The notes under the pieces were generated by a model, which did not search any database, was not told where the DNA came from, and was given only the letters and a program-made list of their open reading frames with translations. Source: Endozoicomonas sp965261315 (GTDB lineage: Bacteria; Pseudomonadota; Gammaproteobacteria; Pseudomonadales; Endozoicomonadaceae). From it: DNA of 64,000 bases. The stretch is from positions 62,001 to 126,000 of the forward strand of contig CBDHDM010000091.1 in the NCBI GenBank assembly GCA_965261315.1, in the 5' to 3' direction. Shown piece after piece: positions 44,944-54,522 of the stretch. The position numbers and the translations under genes are program-made. How positions within the stretch are numbered: position 1 is the stretch's first letter; every line of letters starts with the position of its first letter.

Positions 44944-45323
44944 TTGTCTTCACAGATTGCGATACAGTCCACTTCGATCTTCAGGCCAAAATGTAGATCT
45001 CTGGTGGGCACAATAGTTCTCACCGGTTTATGGTCGGTAAAGTATTCACCACAGATCTGATTCACCATGCCCCACAGATGAACATCACTGATATAGATAA
45101 CCAGTTTGATGATCTGATTAAGGGTGGTGCCCGCTTCATTCAAAATCAAAGCCAGGTTATCCAACACCTGTCGTGTTTGCTGCTCAATATCACCCGCTGT
45201 TTTCTCGCCTGTATCGGGGTTAACCGGTAACTGCCCAGAGACGTAGAGTAATCCATTGTGGAGGATTGCCTGAGAGTAGTGCCCGGCAGGTTTGAGCTGG
45301 TTGTTGGTCTGGATATATTTCAT
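44940..45323 (-). CDS. RidA-family reactive-intermediate deaminase
   Basis: A 127-residue YjgF/YER057c/UK114-family protein. 'HYSQAILHNGLLYVSGQLPVNPDTG' and 'VPTRDLHFGLKIEVDCIA' are characteristic; the Arg in 'VPTRDLHFG' matches the catalytic Arg of deaminating members. RidA hydrolyses enamine/imine intermediates released by PLP-dependent dehydratases. It is translationally coupled (4-bp overlap) to such an enzyme directly upstream, a sensible pairing. Confidence 0.92.
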   Translation of the reverse strand: MKYIQTNNQLKPAGHYSQAILHNGLLYVSGQLPVNPDTGEKTAGDIEQQTRQVLDNLALILNEAGTTLNQIIKLVIYISDVHLWGMVNQICGEYFTDHKPVRTIVPTRDLHFGLKIEVDCIAICEDN

Positions 45324-46468
45324 TGCAGACCTCCTTTACTGGGTAAACCTTCTTCCAACAGGTGCTGAATGGTTCCAGTCGCTTTCAGACCATGTCCGGT
45401 GATAACACCAACGGTGGTGTCACTGGCACTGATTCTGCCTTCCTCAATCAGGCTGGCGATGCCGGCAAAGGCGGTTGCGGATGTGGGCTCAATAAAGAAG
45501 CCTTTCGACCCCATGTCATACAGTGCTGCCTTGATTTGATCATCTCCGACACTTAGGAAACTACCATCGGTTTCTCGAACAAAACCGGTAATCTCCTCCA
45601 GATGTGATGAACGTTGAATCTTGATCCCCTCAGCCAGAGTGTCAGTGTTTGTTATCTCGATGGCCTGCCCATTAAAGTGCTGAACAAAAGGTTGGATACC
45701 ACGGGTTTGAATACCGAACAGACGCGGCATTTTGTTTATTTCGCCATTCTTCAACAGCTCTGAAAAGCCCAGATAAGCGCCTGCCAGCAGGCTGCCATTT
45801 CCTGCGGGAACCACAAAGTTGTCTGGAGCCTGGTAGCCACACTGTTCCCAGATTTCATAGGCAATGGATTTGACGCCTTCAATAAACAGTGGATGCCAGT
45901 TATGGCCAACATAATAACTGTCATCTGTTTGAATGCTGTTCATGGCGGCTACAGCCACATCATTTCGGGAACCATTCACTTCGATACAGCGGGCACCGTA
46001 AACGCGGGTTTGTACGGTTTTTCCTAGAGAGGTGCCTTCAGGGACATAAATATTGCAGGCCAGACCGCCTTTTGCCGCGTAGCCTGCGTAGGCCGCACCT
46101 CCATTCCCGCTGGAGTCCTCCGCAATACTGTTGACGCCCTGATTCTTCAGGTAGTTGACGACCAGTGCCGCTCCTCTGGCTTTGAATGACCCAGTGGGCA
46201 TCAGTGAATCCATTTTTACCAGAACTGGAACACCGGCAATCTGTGCCTTGGCCAATGGTGTAATGGTTTCATTAAACGAGATCGTTATCTCCTCTCTGTT
46301 TAAAGGGTACGCTGTTGAGTAACGCCACATGGTAAAGTCATTCTGAATCAGGTCAGCTCTGGTGAATCTGGATTCGTGTTTTACCCAGAGTGATGATCCG
46401 CATCTGCACTTAATCAAGTCGGGTGCTGGTGGGCATTCGCTCTGGCAATGTCGGCAGAAATATTGCAT
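45320..46468 (-). CDS. Fold-type II PLP-dependent lyase (threonine synthase/dehydratase-like)
   Basis: A 382-residue protein. It opens with a Cys-rich zinc-ribbon-like segment ('FCRHCQSECPPAP', 'IKCRCGSSLW'), then the PLP-Lys motif 'PTGSFKARGA', the phosphate loop 'AGNGSLLAG' and 'SSGNGGAAYAGYAAKGG'. This fits threonine synthase-like or ammonia-lyase enzymes. The coupled RidA suggests that the reaction releases 2-aminoacrylate or a similar enamine, so a serine/threonine dehydratase or diaminopropionate-type activity is more likely than true threonine synthase. The substrate is unproven. Confidence 0.82.
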   Translation of the reverse strand: MQYFCRHCQSECPPAPDLIKCRCGSSLWVKHESRFTRADLIQNDFTMWRYSTAYPLNREEITISFNETITPLAKAQIAGVPVLVKMDSLMPTGSFKARGAALVVNYLKNQGVNSIAEDSSGNGGAAYAGYAAKGGLACNIYVPEGTSLGKTVQTRVYGARCIEVNGSRNDVAVAAMNSIQTDDSYYVGHNWHPLFIEGVKSIAYEIWEQCGYQAPDNFVVPAGNGSLLAGAYLGFSELLKNGEINKMPRLFGIQTRGIQPFVQHFNGQAIEITNTDTLAEGIKIQRSSHLEEITGFVRETDGSFLSVGDDQIKAALYDMGSKGFFIEPTSATAFAGIASLIEEGRISASDTTVGVITGHGLKATGTIQHLLEEGLPSKGGLQ

Positions 46469-46648
46469 CTATCTTTCCCCCTTTATTTGGTAATACCCCA
46501 TGTCCTCAATGTATTCGCAATACGGTATGGGCATAAGCGAAATGTGAGCATGGTATCTATTCCTTTTTTGCATTGGTTGGCATCTACCGCTATCTCATTC
46601 AAACTATCCGTTTGAGTCGTTCCTGACTGGGAATAGGAAGTCCTTAAC

Positions 46649-47638
46649 ATGCACTTTACGCCCGCAGCTGGATTGAAGAATCCCCACTTGCAGACTCTTG
46701 CCCCTCACTTGATTCGCAGAACTGCGCTGTTTGAGCCGGTTTGGCAAACCCTGGACACTCCGGACGGTGATTTTCTGGAACTGGTCTGGAGTGAAAACTG
46801 GCAAACTGAGCAGGCTCAGACAAAGCCGGTATTTGTGCTGTTTCATGGGTTGGAAGGCTGTTTCTACAGCCCGTATGCCAATGGGTTACTCAACGCTTTT
46901 GCCAGAGCGGGCTGGCTGGCGGTGATGATGCATTTTCGCGGATGTGGTGGTAAACCTAACCTCCGGGCTCGGAGTTATCATTCCGGCGAAGTGTCCGATG
47001 CCCGCTTTTTTCTTGAGTATCTTCAGGAGCGATTGCCTGACCAGAAGAAAGTGGCTGTAGGGATTTCACTGGGGGGCAATATGCTGGTGAACTATCTGGC
47101 CAGATATCGCGAGGATCCGATTCTGGATGCAGCCACGGTTGTTTCCGCACCATTGGATCTGGCTGCCTGTGCACAGCGGATAGAACAGGGCTTTTCGAAG
47201 GTCTACAGAACCTATCTACTTTCTTCCATGAAGCGCAATGCCCTGTGTAAATACCCTCTGCTGGAAAATGAGATCAGTGTCACTCGACGAGACATTGAAC
47301 AGCTGACCACACTCTATGGTTTTGATGACCTGATTACCGCACCACTGCATGGTTTCAGAAATGCAGACGACTATTACCAGCAGTGCTCAGGCATTCATTA
47401 CCTGAAACAGGTTTCAGTGCCATTGCAGGTGATTCATGCCAGGGATGACCCGTTTATGACTGAGGCGGTGATCCCAGGCTTTACCTTGCCGAAGAATATT
47501 AACTATCAGTTGTATGATCATGGTGGTCATGTGGGCTTTCTTACGGGAAATGCGATTAAACCGGAATTCTGGTTGGAGGCCGTGTTACCCGTTTATTATG
47601 AAAGACTTCGAAACTCTGTATTAAGCATCACTGATTAA
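46649..47638 (+). CDS. yheT: YheT-family alpha/beta hydrolase
   Basis: A 329-residue hydrolase of the YheT/ABHD1-3 group. 'GLKNPHLQTL' at the start, 'FHGLEGCFYSPYANG' and the nucleophile elbow 'GISLGGN' are typical; a late 'HARDDPF' and 'DHGGHVGF' supply Asp and His. Homologues act as short-chain esterases or phospholipases, but the physiological role is unsettled. ATG 46649 is preceded by a weak AGGAAG. It sits 14 bp before the DUF502 gene. Confidence 0.9.
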   Translation: MHFTPAAGLKNPHLQTLAPHLIRRTALFEPVWQTLDTPDGDFLELVWSENWQTEQAQTKPVFVLFHGLEGCFYSPYANGLLNAFARAGWLAVMMHFRGCGGKPNLRARSYHSGEVSDARFFLEYLQERLPDQKKVAVGISLGGNMLVNYLARYREDPILDAATVVSAPLDLAACAQRIEQGFSKVYRTYLLSSMKRNALCKYPLLENEISVTRRDIEQLTTLYGFDDLITAPLHGFRNADDYYQQCSGIHYLKQVSVPLQVIHARDDPFMTEAVIPGFTLPKNINYQLYDHGGHVGFLTGNAIKPEFWLEAVLPVYYERLRNSVLSITD

Positions 47639-47652
47639 AGGGAGATTGTCTT

Positions 47653-48243
47653 ATGTCACGCATCATGCGCTGGTTTCTTGAAGGGCTGGCCGTGCTGGTG
47701 CCTATCCTTATCACCATTTATCTGTTTTCAAAAGGCATCAACCTGGTGGCCGACCTGCTGACAGAGACGCTGGGGCCTTTCCTGAGCCGGGAGCTGTTTA
47801 TTCATGGGCGTTGGCAACTGGTTTCTATCAGCCTGCTACTGATGGTGGGTATTACCGTATTTGTTGGTGCAGTCACTCATATCTGGCTGGGTAGCCATAT
47901 TGTTCGTCTTGTCGATCAGGTGCTGACCCATATTCCATTTGTGAAGCTGGTCTATTCGGCCATTAAAGATGGGGTTAATGCTTTTATTGGTGATCGCCGT
48001 GAGTTTGAGCGACCAGTGCTGGTGAATATCGGTGATATTCAGGTGCCCGGGTTTGTGACGCGCAGTTCTGCTGAGGATTTTGGCTTGAAAGACCATGTTG
48101 CGGTTTACTTCCCCATGGCTTTCAGTATTGCAGGCCGGGTTGTTCTGGTGCCAGCGGATAAAATCAGGCCGCTTGATAAGAGTAGCGCTGAAGTGATGTC
48201 TTTCCTGGTATCCGGTGGTGTGACGTCCGGCAAAAAATCATAA
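47653..48243 (+). CDS. DUF502-family membrane protein
   Basis: A 196-residue protein with two membrane helices (about 10-30 and 52-75) joined by a short loop, followed by a soluble domain with 'SAIKDGVNAF', 'VNIGDIQVPGFVTRSS' and 'VAVYFPMAFSIAGRVVLVPADKI', the DUF502 signatures. Its function is unknown; plant homologues (LCV-like) are integral membrane proteins. It is cotranscribed with yheT. Confidence 0.88.
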   Translation: MSRIMRWFLEGLAVLVPILITIYLFSKGINLVADLLTETLGPFLSRELFIHGRWQLVSISLLLMVGITVFVGAVTHIWLGSHIVRLVDQVLTHIPFVKLVYSAIKDGVNAFIGDRREFERPVLVNIGDIQVPGFVTRSSAEDFGLKDHVAVYFPMAFSIAGRVVLVPADKIRPLDKSSAEVMSFLVSGGVTSGKKS

Positions 48244-48252
48244 AAATGGTTC

Positions 48253-48282
48253 GGATAAAGTCAGAAAATACTGGCTTTATCC
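48253..48282. terminator. Hairpin between convergent DUF502 and MFS genes
   Basis: GGATAAAGTCAG pairs with CTGGCTTTATCC (one mismatch) across AAAATA, 10 bp after the DUF502 stop. It lacks a long T-run but is well placed to end both convergent transcripts. Confidence 0.55.
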
Positions 48283-48296
48283 GGGACTTGAATACC

Positions 48297-49535
48297 TTAT
48301 GCCAGGGCAACTTCCTGCTCAATGTCTTGATGAGTAGAGCCGACCGGCCTGGTAATGAATGCAAGTGCAAGAGCGATACCGACCATAACGGCAGATGCGC
48401 TGTAAGCAAGGGTATAACTGCCACTGGTATCAACGGCAAAAGCAGCGATCACCGGGCCAATAAAGCCGCTGATTCCCCATGCGGTATAAAGCACGCCGTA
48501 GTTGGTTCCGTAGTTTTTCAAGCCATAGAATTCGGCGGTCAGTGATGGGAATACAGAGAGCAGTATGCCGTAGCCAGCACCGGCAACAACGGCGCCGATA
48601 ATCAGTGTGATTTCTGTGCTGTAACCGGCGAACATCAGCATATTGCAGCCCTGCAGGACAAATGCCAGCATCAAGGTTCTGACGCCACCGATTTTATCGG
48701 ACAATATGCCCCCACCCATTCTACCAAGACAGTTAAAGATGGCCACGATGCCTACCAGGTAAGCTGAATCGCTGATATTGGCCTGAGTGAGCGCAATACT
48801 GGTGATATTACCAATCACCATTAAGCCTGCTGAAGAGGCAAAGGCAAACATAACCCACATGAAATAAAACTGTGGGGTTTTCAGCATGGCTTTCCAGGTA
48901 ATGTCCTTGGGTTTACCGCTATCAGTGGTGGCCAGGCTTTCATTTTTCGGCGCTTCCGGCTGGTAGCCTTCTGGTGGGTTATTGATGGTACAGGCAAGAG
49001 GAACCGCAATGATAATAACCGCTGCTCCCAACACCATAAAGCTGTATTGGATACCGAATGTTTCGATGAGCTGTGAAGTCAAGGGCGCAAGGTAGACGGC
49101 GCCCAAGCCAAATCCGGCAGTGATAACACCATTAACAAAGCCTTTTCTGGATGGGTGGAACCATTTCATGGCTGCAGGGCTTAAGCAGGCATAACCAAAG
49201 CCAATGCCCGTTCCAACCACAACACCAAAGGTTAAGACCAGGGCGATAGGGCTGGCCACCAGGCCGGATAAAATCATTCCCAGTCCAACCAGACTGGTTC
49301 CCATGATCAATACTTTTCTTGGCCCTATTTTGTCTTGCAATATGCCCGCAATCAGCAGGGCGGCAGCAAAGACGACAATGGCTACGGTATAAGGCAGTGT
49401 CGCATCCGCGTTACTCCAGCCGTAATCAATAACCAGAGATTTTTTAAAGACGCTCCATGCGTAAAGAATACCGATGGCCAGGTTTATGCAAAATCCGGTC
49501 CATAGGATTTTGCCGGCTTTAGACAGTGACTGCAT
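48297..49535 (-). CDS. MFS transporter, oxalate/formate antiporter (OFA) family
   Basis: A 412-residue carrier with 12 predicted helices. The N-terminus 'GFCINLAIGILYAWSVFKKSL' and 'GIGFGYACLSPAAMKWFHPSRKGFVNG' are OFA hallmarks, along with 'LGRMGGGILSDKIGG' between helices 8 and 9. OFA members exchange oxalate/formate or move other monocarboxylates; substrate cannot be read here. It is a single gene with its own promoter region upstream of 49535. Confidence 0.88.
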   Translation of the reverse strand: MQSLSKAGKILWTGFCINLAIGILYAWSVFKKSLVIDYGWSNADATLPYTVAIVVFAAALLIAGILQDKIGPRKVLIMGTSLVGLGMILSGLVASPIALVLTFGVVVGTGIGFGYACLSPAAMKWFHPSRKGFVNGVITAGFGLGAVYLAPLTSQLIETFGIQYSFMVLGAAVIIIAVPLACTINNPPEGYQPEAPKNESLATTDSGKPKDITWKAMLKTPQFYFMWVMFAFASSAGLMVIGNITSIALTQANISDSAYLVGIVAIFNCLGRMGGGILSDKIGGVRTLMLAFVLQGCNMLMFAGYSTEITLIIGAVVAGAGYGILLSVFPSLTAEFYGLKNYGTNYGVLYTAWGISGFIGPVIAAFAVDTSGSYTLAYSASAVMVGIALALAFITRPVGSTHQDIEQEVALA

Positions 49536-49991
49536 GATCTACTCATTGAGATTTTGTTTTAATAACAACAGCTAACACTGGTATTGGTGCTTATATTTTT
49601 GCCAATAAAAAAGATGAAAAACTGTTGGCCAGTTTCTATTTGTTGAAACTGAAAATAGAAAAACAGCGGGTTGGATAACTTTCAGTGAACGAAAATTATC
49701 CAGGAATAAGAAGTAATCCAGATTCTGTTGCTCGCGGAGATTGTGTTTTTTCGACAGCAACACCTGCAGTTGTAAAAGCACTGCTGGATGGATTACATAA
49801 ACAATACTAATCAAGAGAAATGTTGTGAATGTTGACTTAAATCAATAGGGGCTACGATTTAGGTGTGCAAATAAAGCCGGAGAACAAAAGCCCCCCTCGG
49901 AATGTTAGGCAGTCTAACCACTTTGTTATCTAACCTGTGGATACAACATGGGTCGTCATGGTCAAACATCTCACCAATTCACAAAATGGTT
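49536..49991. other. Intergenic region between the MFS and CreA-like genes
   Basis: No supported gene. It must contain the divergent promoters of the MFS carrier and the CreA-like gene. A short leftward frame (49572-49814) has no family character. Confidence 0.4.
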
Positions 49992-50444
49992 ATGAACATG
50001 AAAAAAATAGCGTCTTCAGCACTCTTGTTTGCCTGTCTGATTACTTTACAGCTATCTGCTTATGAGCAGGTTGCCGAGGAAAAAATGAGTTTCTGGGAAA
50101 CCAAACGGATCGTGGTGGATAAATTTATCGATCCAGCCAGCCCGAACATTACCTGTTATGTCAGTCGGATTCACGATAAGAACTGGTTTGAGGATGCAAA
50201 CCCATCAGATAGCAGTCTGACCTGTGTCAAGACATATGACACAGCGGCTGGTGCTCTTGAAGCGTTGAAAAATGCGCCTGATCAAGAAGTTTATCAGCAC
50301 TCCCAGAGCAGGGGGGACAAGGTATTAAGAGTAAAGCGGAAGTACGATGCAGCCAGCAATACCGTACTTTACATTGCTTACACCAACCAGACAGGCAGAG
50401 GCAGCACTAAGCATGCTATTGCCGCAGTGAATCTGAACCATTGA
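49992..50444 (+). CDS. CreA-family secreted protein
   Basis: A 150-residue protein with a signal peptide (about 1-22, 'KKIASSALLFACLITLQLSA'). The mature domain follows the CreA pattern: 'KRIVVDKFIDPASPNITCYVSR', 'DPSDSSLTC'-like 'NPSDSSLTC', and 'YDAASNTVLYIAYTN...HAIAAV'. Two Cys residues could form a disulfide. CreA proteins are periplasmic and of unknown function. The start is one of three close ATGs (49986, 49992, 49998). Confidence 0.75.
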   Translation: MNMKKIASSALLFACLITLQLSAYEQVAEEKMSFWETKRIVVDKFIDPASPNITCYVSRIHDKNWFEDANPSDSSLTCVKTYDTAAGALEALKNAPDQEVYQHSQSRGDKVLRVKRKYDAASNTVLYIAYTNQTGRGSTKHAIAAVNLNH

Positions 50445-50474
50445 CTTGACAGCGGAGGGAAAGTGAATAAATTA

Positions 50475-50494
50475 TACTGTATATAAATACAGTA
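50475..50494. promoter_or_regulatory. LexA-binding SOS box
   Basis: TACTGTATATAAATACAGTA differs from the ideal E. coli LexA palindrome at one central base and lies 17 bp before the umuD start, so umuDC should be tightly repressed until DNA damage. Confidence 0.95.
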
Positions 50495-50511
50495 TTGGAG
50501 ATTGTCCGGCA

Positions 50512-50934
50512 ATGAAGCTTGTTCCCCTGATCCCTGAGTTAAAGCCAGTAAAGTACCCTTACTACCGGAGCCCCGCAGCTTGTGGCTTCGTCAGCCCGGC
50601 AGCGGATTATCTGCAGGAAACCCTGTCTCTGGACCAGCTGTTGATTCGCCATCCGGAAGCGACGTTCTTTGCCAGGGCGCAGGGGCAGTCAATGGCAGGG
50701 GCCGGCATCTTTAATGAGGATATCCTGATTATTGATCGTTCTTTGACCCCAAAGTCTGGGGATGTGGTTATTGCCCTGCTGGATGGAGAACTGATTGTGA
50801 AGCGTCTGGTTTACCGGGAATCAAAGCCGGTACTTCAGTCAGAGAATCCGGACTACCCACCCATAGTGCTGGACTCTGAACAGAATCTGGATGTCTGGGG
50901 CGTGGTCACAGAAGTGGTACACCATTTGCGATGA
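50512..50934 (+). CDS. umuD: UmuD, self-cleaving SOS mutagenesis protein
   Basis: A 140-residue LexA/UmuD-type S24 peptidase. The cleavage site Cys-Gly is in 'SPAACGFVSPAADY', the nucleophile Ser in 'QGQSMAGAGI', and the Lys in 'GELIVKRLV'. RecA-stimulated cleavage gives UmuD', which forms DNA polymerase V with UmuC. A near-perfect LexA box precedes it and its stop overlaps umuC by 4 bp. Confidence 0.95.
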   Translation: MKLVPLIPELKPVKYPYYRSPAACGFVSPAADYLQETLSLDQLLIRHPEATFFARAQGQSMAGAGIFNEDILIIDRSLTPKSGDVVIALLDGELIVKRLVYRESKPVLQSENPDYPPIVLDSEQNLDVWGVVTEVVHHLR

Positions 50935-52217
50935 AACCGGTGATAGCCCTGTGTGATGCCAATGCCTTTTACTGTTCCTGTGAACAGGTTTTTGACCCAT
51001 CTCTGCTCAACCGCCCCCTTGGTGTGTTGAGTAATAATGATGGCTGCATTATTTCCAGAACCCGTGAGTTAAAAGCGCTGGGCGTTGCCATGGGAACACC
51101 GGCTTTCAAGGTCCGTCATCTGGTTGAGCAGGGGGGAATCATACTGAGAAGCTCCAACTATCCGCTCTACGGTGATATGTCTTCCCGGTTTATGTCGGTG
51201 CTGGAACAATTTACGACTGACCTTGAAGTTTACTCTATTGATGAAGCGTTTCTCGATTTATCCGGTTTCCCTGATGAGCAGCTGGGAAGTATTGGCCGGG
51301 AGATGAAAGAACGGGTTTATCTATGGACAGGACTACCCATCGGTGTTGGCATCTCAACCACCCGAACACTGGCCAAGCTGGCGAACTATGCGGCCAAGAA
51401 ATATCGTGCTACAGAAGGCGTGGTAGATTTAACCAGCCCTGTGCGTCAGCGACGCTTGATGGAAATCACTCCGGTGGGTGAGGTCTGGGGAGTAGGGCGC
51501 CGAATTGGCAAGAGGCTGGAAGCGGCGGGCATTCATACCGCAGCTCAATTAGTCGATTGTCAGCGCAAATGGATCAGGCGTGAGTTCTCTGTGGTACTGG
51601 AACGTACAGTGTGTGAACTTCAGGGAGAGCGCTGTATTGCAGCAGATGACCAAGGCAGTGATAACAAACATCAGATCATGTGTTCCCGCAGTTTTGGTAA
51701 ACGCATCAAAACCATTGAGGAACTGCATTCGGCCCTGGCCTGTTATATCTCCCGTGCCTGTGAAAAGCTCCGGGAGCAGAAACAGTTCGCCCGGGAAGCC
51801 ATTCTGTTTATTCGAACCGATCCATTTCGTCAGAGTACCTGGCCAATGGGAGGTAGTATTCGGCTGGCTCTTCCTGAGTCCAGTGCTGATACACGTCCGT
51901 GGTTACATTTGTTGAGGCCCGCCCTGGAGAAGCTATTCCATGAAGGCTGTGAATATAAAAAAGGAGGGTTTGTATTGCTGGATCTCTGTCGCAGCCAGAG
52001 CTTTCAGGGAGACTTGCTTGCCACTCCCCATAGCCCTGAGACTCCGGAAAAAGAGTCAGTCATGACGGTTGTGGATGCCATTAATCATCGCTTTGGTCGA
52101 AATATGCTTCGCCCTGCTTCTGTGGGTTTTGAAAAGCAGGACTGGCATATGAATCAGCAGTTGTTGAGCCAGTGCTATACAACCAATTGGTTAGATATAC
52201 TAACAATCAACACATGA
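50931..52217 (+). CDS. umuC: UmuC, catalytic subunit of DNA polymerase V
   Basis: A 428-residue Y-family polymerase. 'ALCDANAFYCSCEQVFDP' holds the first metal Asp, 'SNNDGCIISRTRELKALG' the fingers, 'YSIDEAFLDLSG' the catalytic Asp-Glu, and 'VWGVGRRIGKRL' the thumb helix-hairpin-helix. The C-terminal little-finger and UmuC-specific region ('SVMTVVDAINHRFGRNMLRPASVG') are intact. It performs error-prone lesion bypass as UmuD'2C. Confidence 0.96.
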   Translation: MKPVIALCDANAFYCSCEQVFDPSLLNRPLGVLSNNDGCIISRTRELKALGVAMGTPAFKVRHLVEQGGIILRSSNYPLYGDMSSRFMSVLEQFTTDLEVYSIDEAFLDLSGFPDEQLGSIGREMKERVYLWTGLPIGVGISTTRTLAKLANYAAKKYRATEGVVDLTSPVRQRRLMEITPVGEVWGVGRRIGKRLEAAGIHTAAQLVDCQRKWIRREFSVVLERTVCELQGERCIAADDQGSDNKHQIMCSRSFGKRIKTIEELHSALACYISRACEKLREQKQFAREAILFIRTDPFRQSTWPMGGSIRLALPESSADTRPWLHLLRPALEKLFHEGCEYKKGGFVLLDLCRSQSFQGDLLATPHSPETPEKESVMTVVDAINHRFGRNMLRPASVGFEKQDWHMNQQLLSQCYTTNWLDILTINT

Positions 52218-52345
52218 TTAATATAATTTCATCTTTTTTTTAAATATAATTAATTAATTTATTTATTAAATTTTAATGAACATGCCATTTTAAAAGGCTG
52301 GGAATATTACTGGATAGAAAAAAGGAGGATTCTATGAACGTTATA
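52218..52345 (+). other. AT-rich leader and the start of a gene cut by an insertion sequence
   Basis: A very AT-rich stretch is followed by a strong AAAGGAGG and ATG 52334. After four codons (MNVI) the sequence enters the terminal repeat of the IS at 52346 and stops soon after. The rest of that gene is not visible beyond the element. Confidence 0.5.
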
Positions 52346-53453
52346 CTCGACTCTAAAGTTTTAGTCTGATTATTGGGTCAAATTTGAGCAGGTCTCACTG
52401 CTGCTACTCGGACTTTACGGCTGCGCAGAGTCTTCATCGTGGCAACAGAAGGCCTGCTGTATCAAGCTTGGTTGCAAAGTAATGTATTGGCAACATTCAT
52501 GTGACCATGCTCATACGTGTTCTTCCCTGCGCTACCCAATTTATTGATCATCTCGATCAAGCTTTACACCGTGCTCCGCAAGCTCAGCGACTGACTATGA
52601 AGCAACGCTATTTTCTGGCATTTGTTATTTCGGCAATGATCCTGACTCAAAAGCTCTGTTGGGCAACCATGGAACGTCGTAGTCTTGGCCAATATACATC
52701 GGCCGCCTTATGGTGGATGTTTTACCGATCCGAAATTGTCTGGCATCTACTGCTACGCATCAGTGTTCTTGTCATTATTGACCGCTATGGCTTATCAGAG
52801 GGAAATCTGCTCATCGACGACACAGGGCGCTCAAGATGCAAACGAACCAAAAAAATAGGCAAGACCCACAAGATCAGGGAGAAGAAGACCAGTGGTTATG
52901 TCAACGGTCAGGAGCTGGTCTTTCTGGTTTTACAAACTCCGCTGGTGACTATTCCAATTGACTTCCGGTTCTATCCAGATATAAACGTCACTGGAATTCT
53001 GGCGGATGCTCTCTATGGTGATGCCCATTTTATGGATGGAGCTTCCTCAGTCTTCTCGGGAACGCAGGTGGTTAGCCAGCTCCGTTGGAACCAGACGGTG
53101 ATCTACAAAAACAAAGAAGTTAATCTGAAGACCTATTTTGACAGTTATCTCGGGCCTGGCGTTAAAAAGACGCTGGTCATACGAGGAGGCAAGGAGCAAA
53201 AGGTGACGGTGCTGTCTGGTCGAAAAGCTCAGAATCGATGCGTTGCTGGATATTATCCAGACAGTTGTGGAGTCAGAAAATCCTCAGGAGAAGTTCAAGA
53301 AGCTGACGGCGTCTCTGGAAGATTATCGTCCGGTGAGAGTATCCAGCAAGCATATGGCAGGCAGGGAACTGGGGAGAATGATGCCAACTGCCTCACTCAA
53401 GTACCGTTTGCCTGAATATCAAACACTCGTGCATTAGAAACTTGAGAGTCGAG
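52346..53453 (+). mobile_element. Internally deleted IS701/IS4-like element
   Basis: Inverted ends starting CTCGACTCT (52346 on plus; 53453 inward on minus) with further partial matches (AAGTTT) bound 1108 bp. The transposase inside lacks its middle. The right end lies inside an IS66-like remnant, so this element landed in or next to it. No clear target duplication is seen. Confidence 0.65.
52507..53437 (+). pseudogene. IS701/IS4-like transposase, central deletion with frame change
   Basis: Residues 1 to about 240 give the N-terminal half with the first two catalytic Asp regions ('LLIDDTGRSRCKR' and 'ILADALYGD'). At about 53225 the coding shifts frame to a helical C-terminal tail ('LLDIIQTVVESENPQEKF', 'KHMAGRELGR', 'PTASLKYR') that ends at 53437. 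The tail resembles the usual end of these transposases, so the missing part is the about 100-150 residues with the third acidic residue. Read straight through, the first frame instead ends at 53415 with nonsense sequence. Confidence 0.75.
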
Positions 53454-53454
53454 T

Positions 53455-54522
53455 TACAGGTCTTTTTCAGGCTGGCAAAAGTATCACGGCACATTTGGCC
53501 AAGGTCACTGCGGGTTCCACCGCTGACTTTTCGCCTTTTCACGTACTCCCTGATCTGCCTTTCCATCAGGTTGTTATGTAACGGTAGCCACGGGTATTCA
53601 AGAACCAGTAACAGCTCCTCCCTGACAACCATCAGCTTCCCCAATACCGTTTGCAAGTCAGGATAATCAACCCGGGTTGTTACCCAGTGGTTAAAATCTC
53701 GCTTTATTTGCTGCTTCTTAACCAGTACTGCTTTCAACACGCCTTCTGTTGCCCAGCGTCTTTGCTGAACAGCGGTCAGGCCAAGATGATCAAGGAAGGT
53801 TTCCCATTCTTCTAATGAATTAAAGGTCTGTTCGTCGCTGGCAGAGAGGGCTTTTACCCATTTCCCTGCCATCTTGACCTGTTTCATATAATCAATCGCC
53901 ACAGAATCAAGCAAATAACAGCATTCTTTCCCCTGCAGTCGGGTTAGAAAGTTGATCCGACTCTTGCTTTAACATGTTCTGGTAGAGATGCTGACACTAT
54001 TCCTTCAGGTGTCAGATAGTATTCACGTCGGTAAAGAGTCGTGACAAATTTGACAACCATCTCAGTATGAAGGGAATCATAGAAGCCCTTGAACCGCCAG
54101 CCTTCCTGTGGGTTGGGAACTTTGCAGATCTCTTCACGATCAACCGTAATGGGAGGTGACGCTGTTTCACCGGGATTTTGCCGTTTTGGCCGCTTACCCT
54201 TGGGAGGAGGGCCGCTGTTATTCTGAGTGGAGCCTTGAGCTTCGGCATCTTCTTCTGACGGGGTTTCACCCTGATCGGTTTGATCGGGCACATTAGGTCT
54301 TATTTTGGGTTTGCCCTTCTGCTTTTTCAGGTGCCGGAGTTCTGCCCGGAGTTTCTCATTGTCTTCGGAGAGCTTCTCGATCTGCATATTTTGCTTTTTG
54401 AGCTGCTCATTCTGTTTTTCGATCTGCACACTCTGCCTCTCGACAGTATCGAGTATATTTTGGACGAATGAACGAAGCTGTTCACCGTCTTTACCGGAAA
54501 GAAGATGGTCTGGCAGATGCAT
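53455..54522 (-). pseudogene. IS66-like transposase (TnpC-type), internally deleted and truncated at its 3' end
   Basis: The N-terminal part (from ATG 54522) has a coiled coil of repeated 'QIEKQNEQLKK' units and 'ELRHLKKQKGKPKIRPN', then a zinc-ribbon-like stretch, and stops at 53944. From about 53920 another frame gives 'CCYLLDSVAIDYMKQ' through 'LPLHNNLMERQIREYVKRRKVSGG', the C-terminal catalytic Glu region. The DD core between is lost and the frames do not match. Its last codons have been replaced by the end of the IS701-like element at 53454. Confidence 0.8.
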
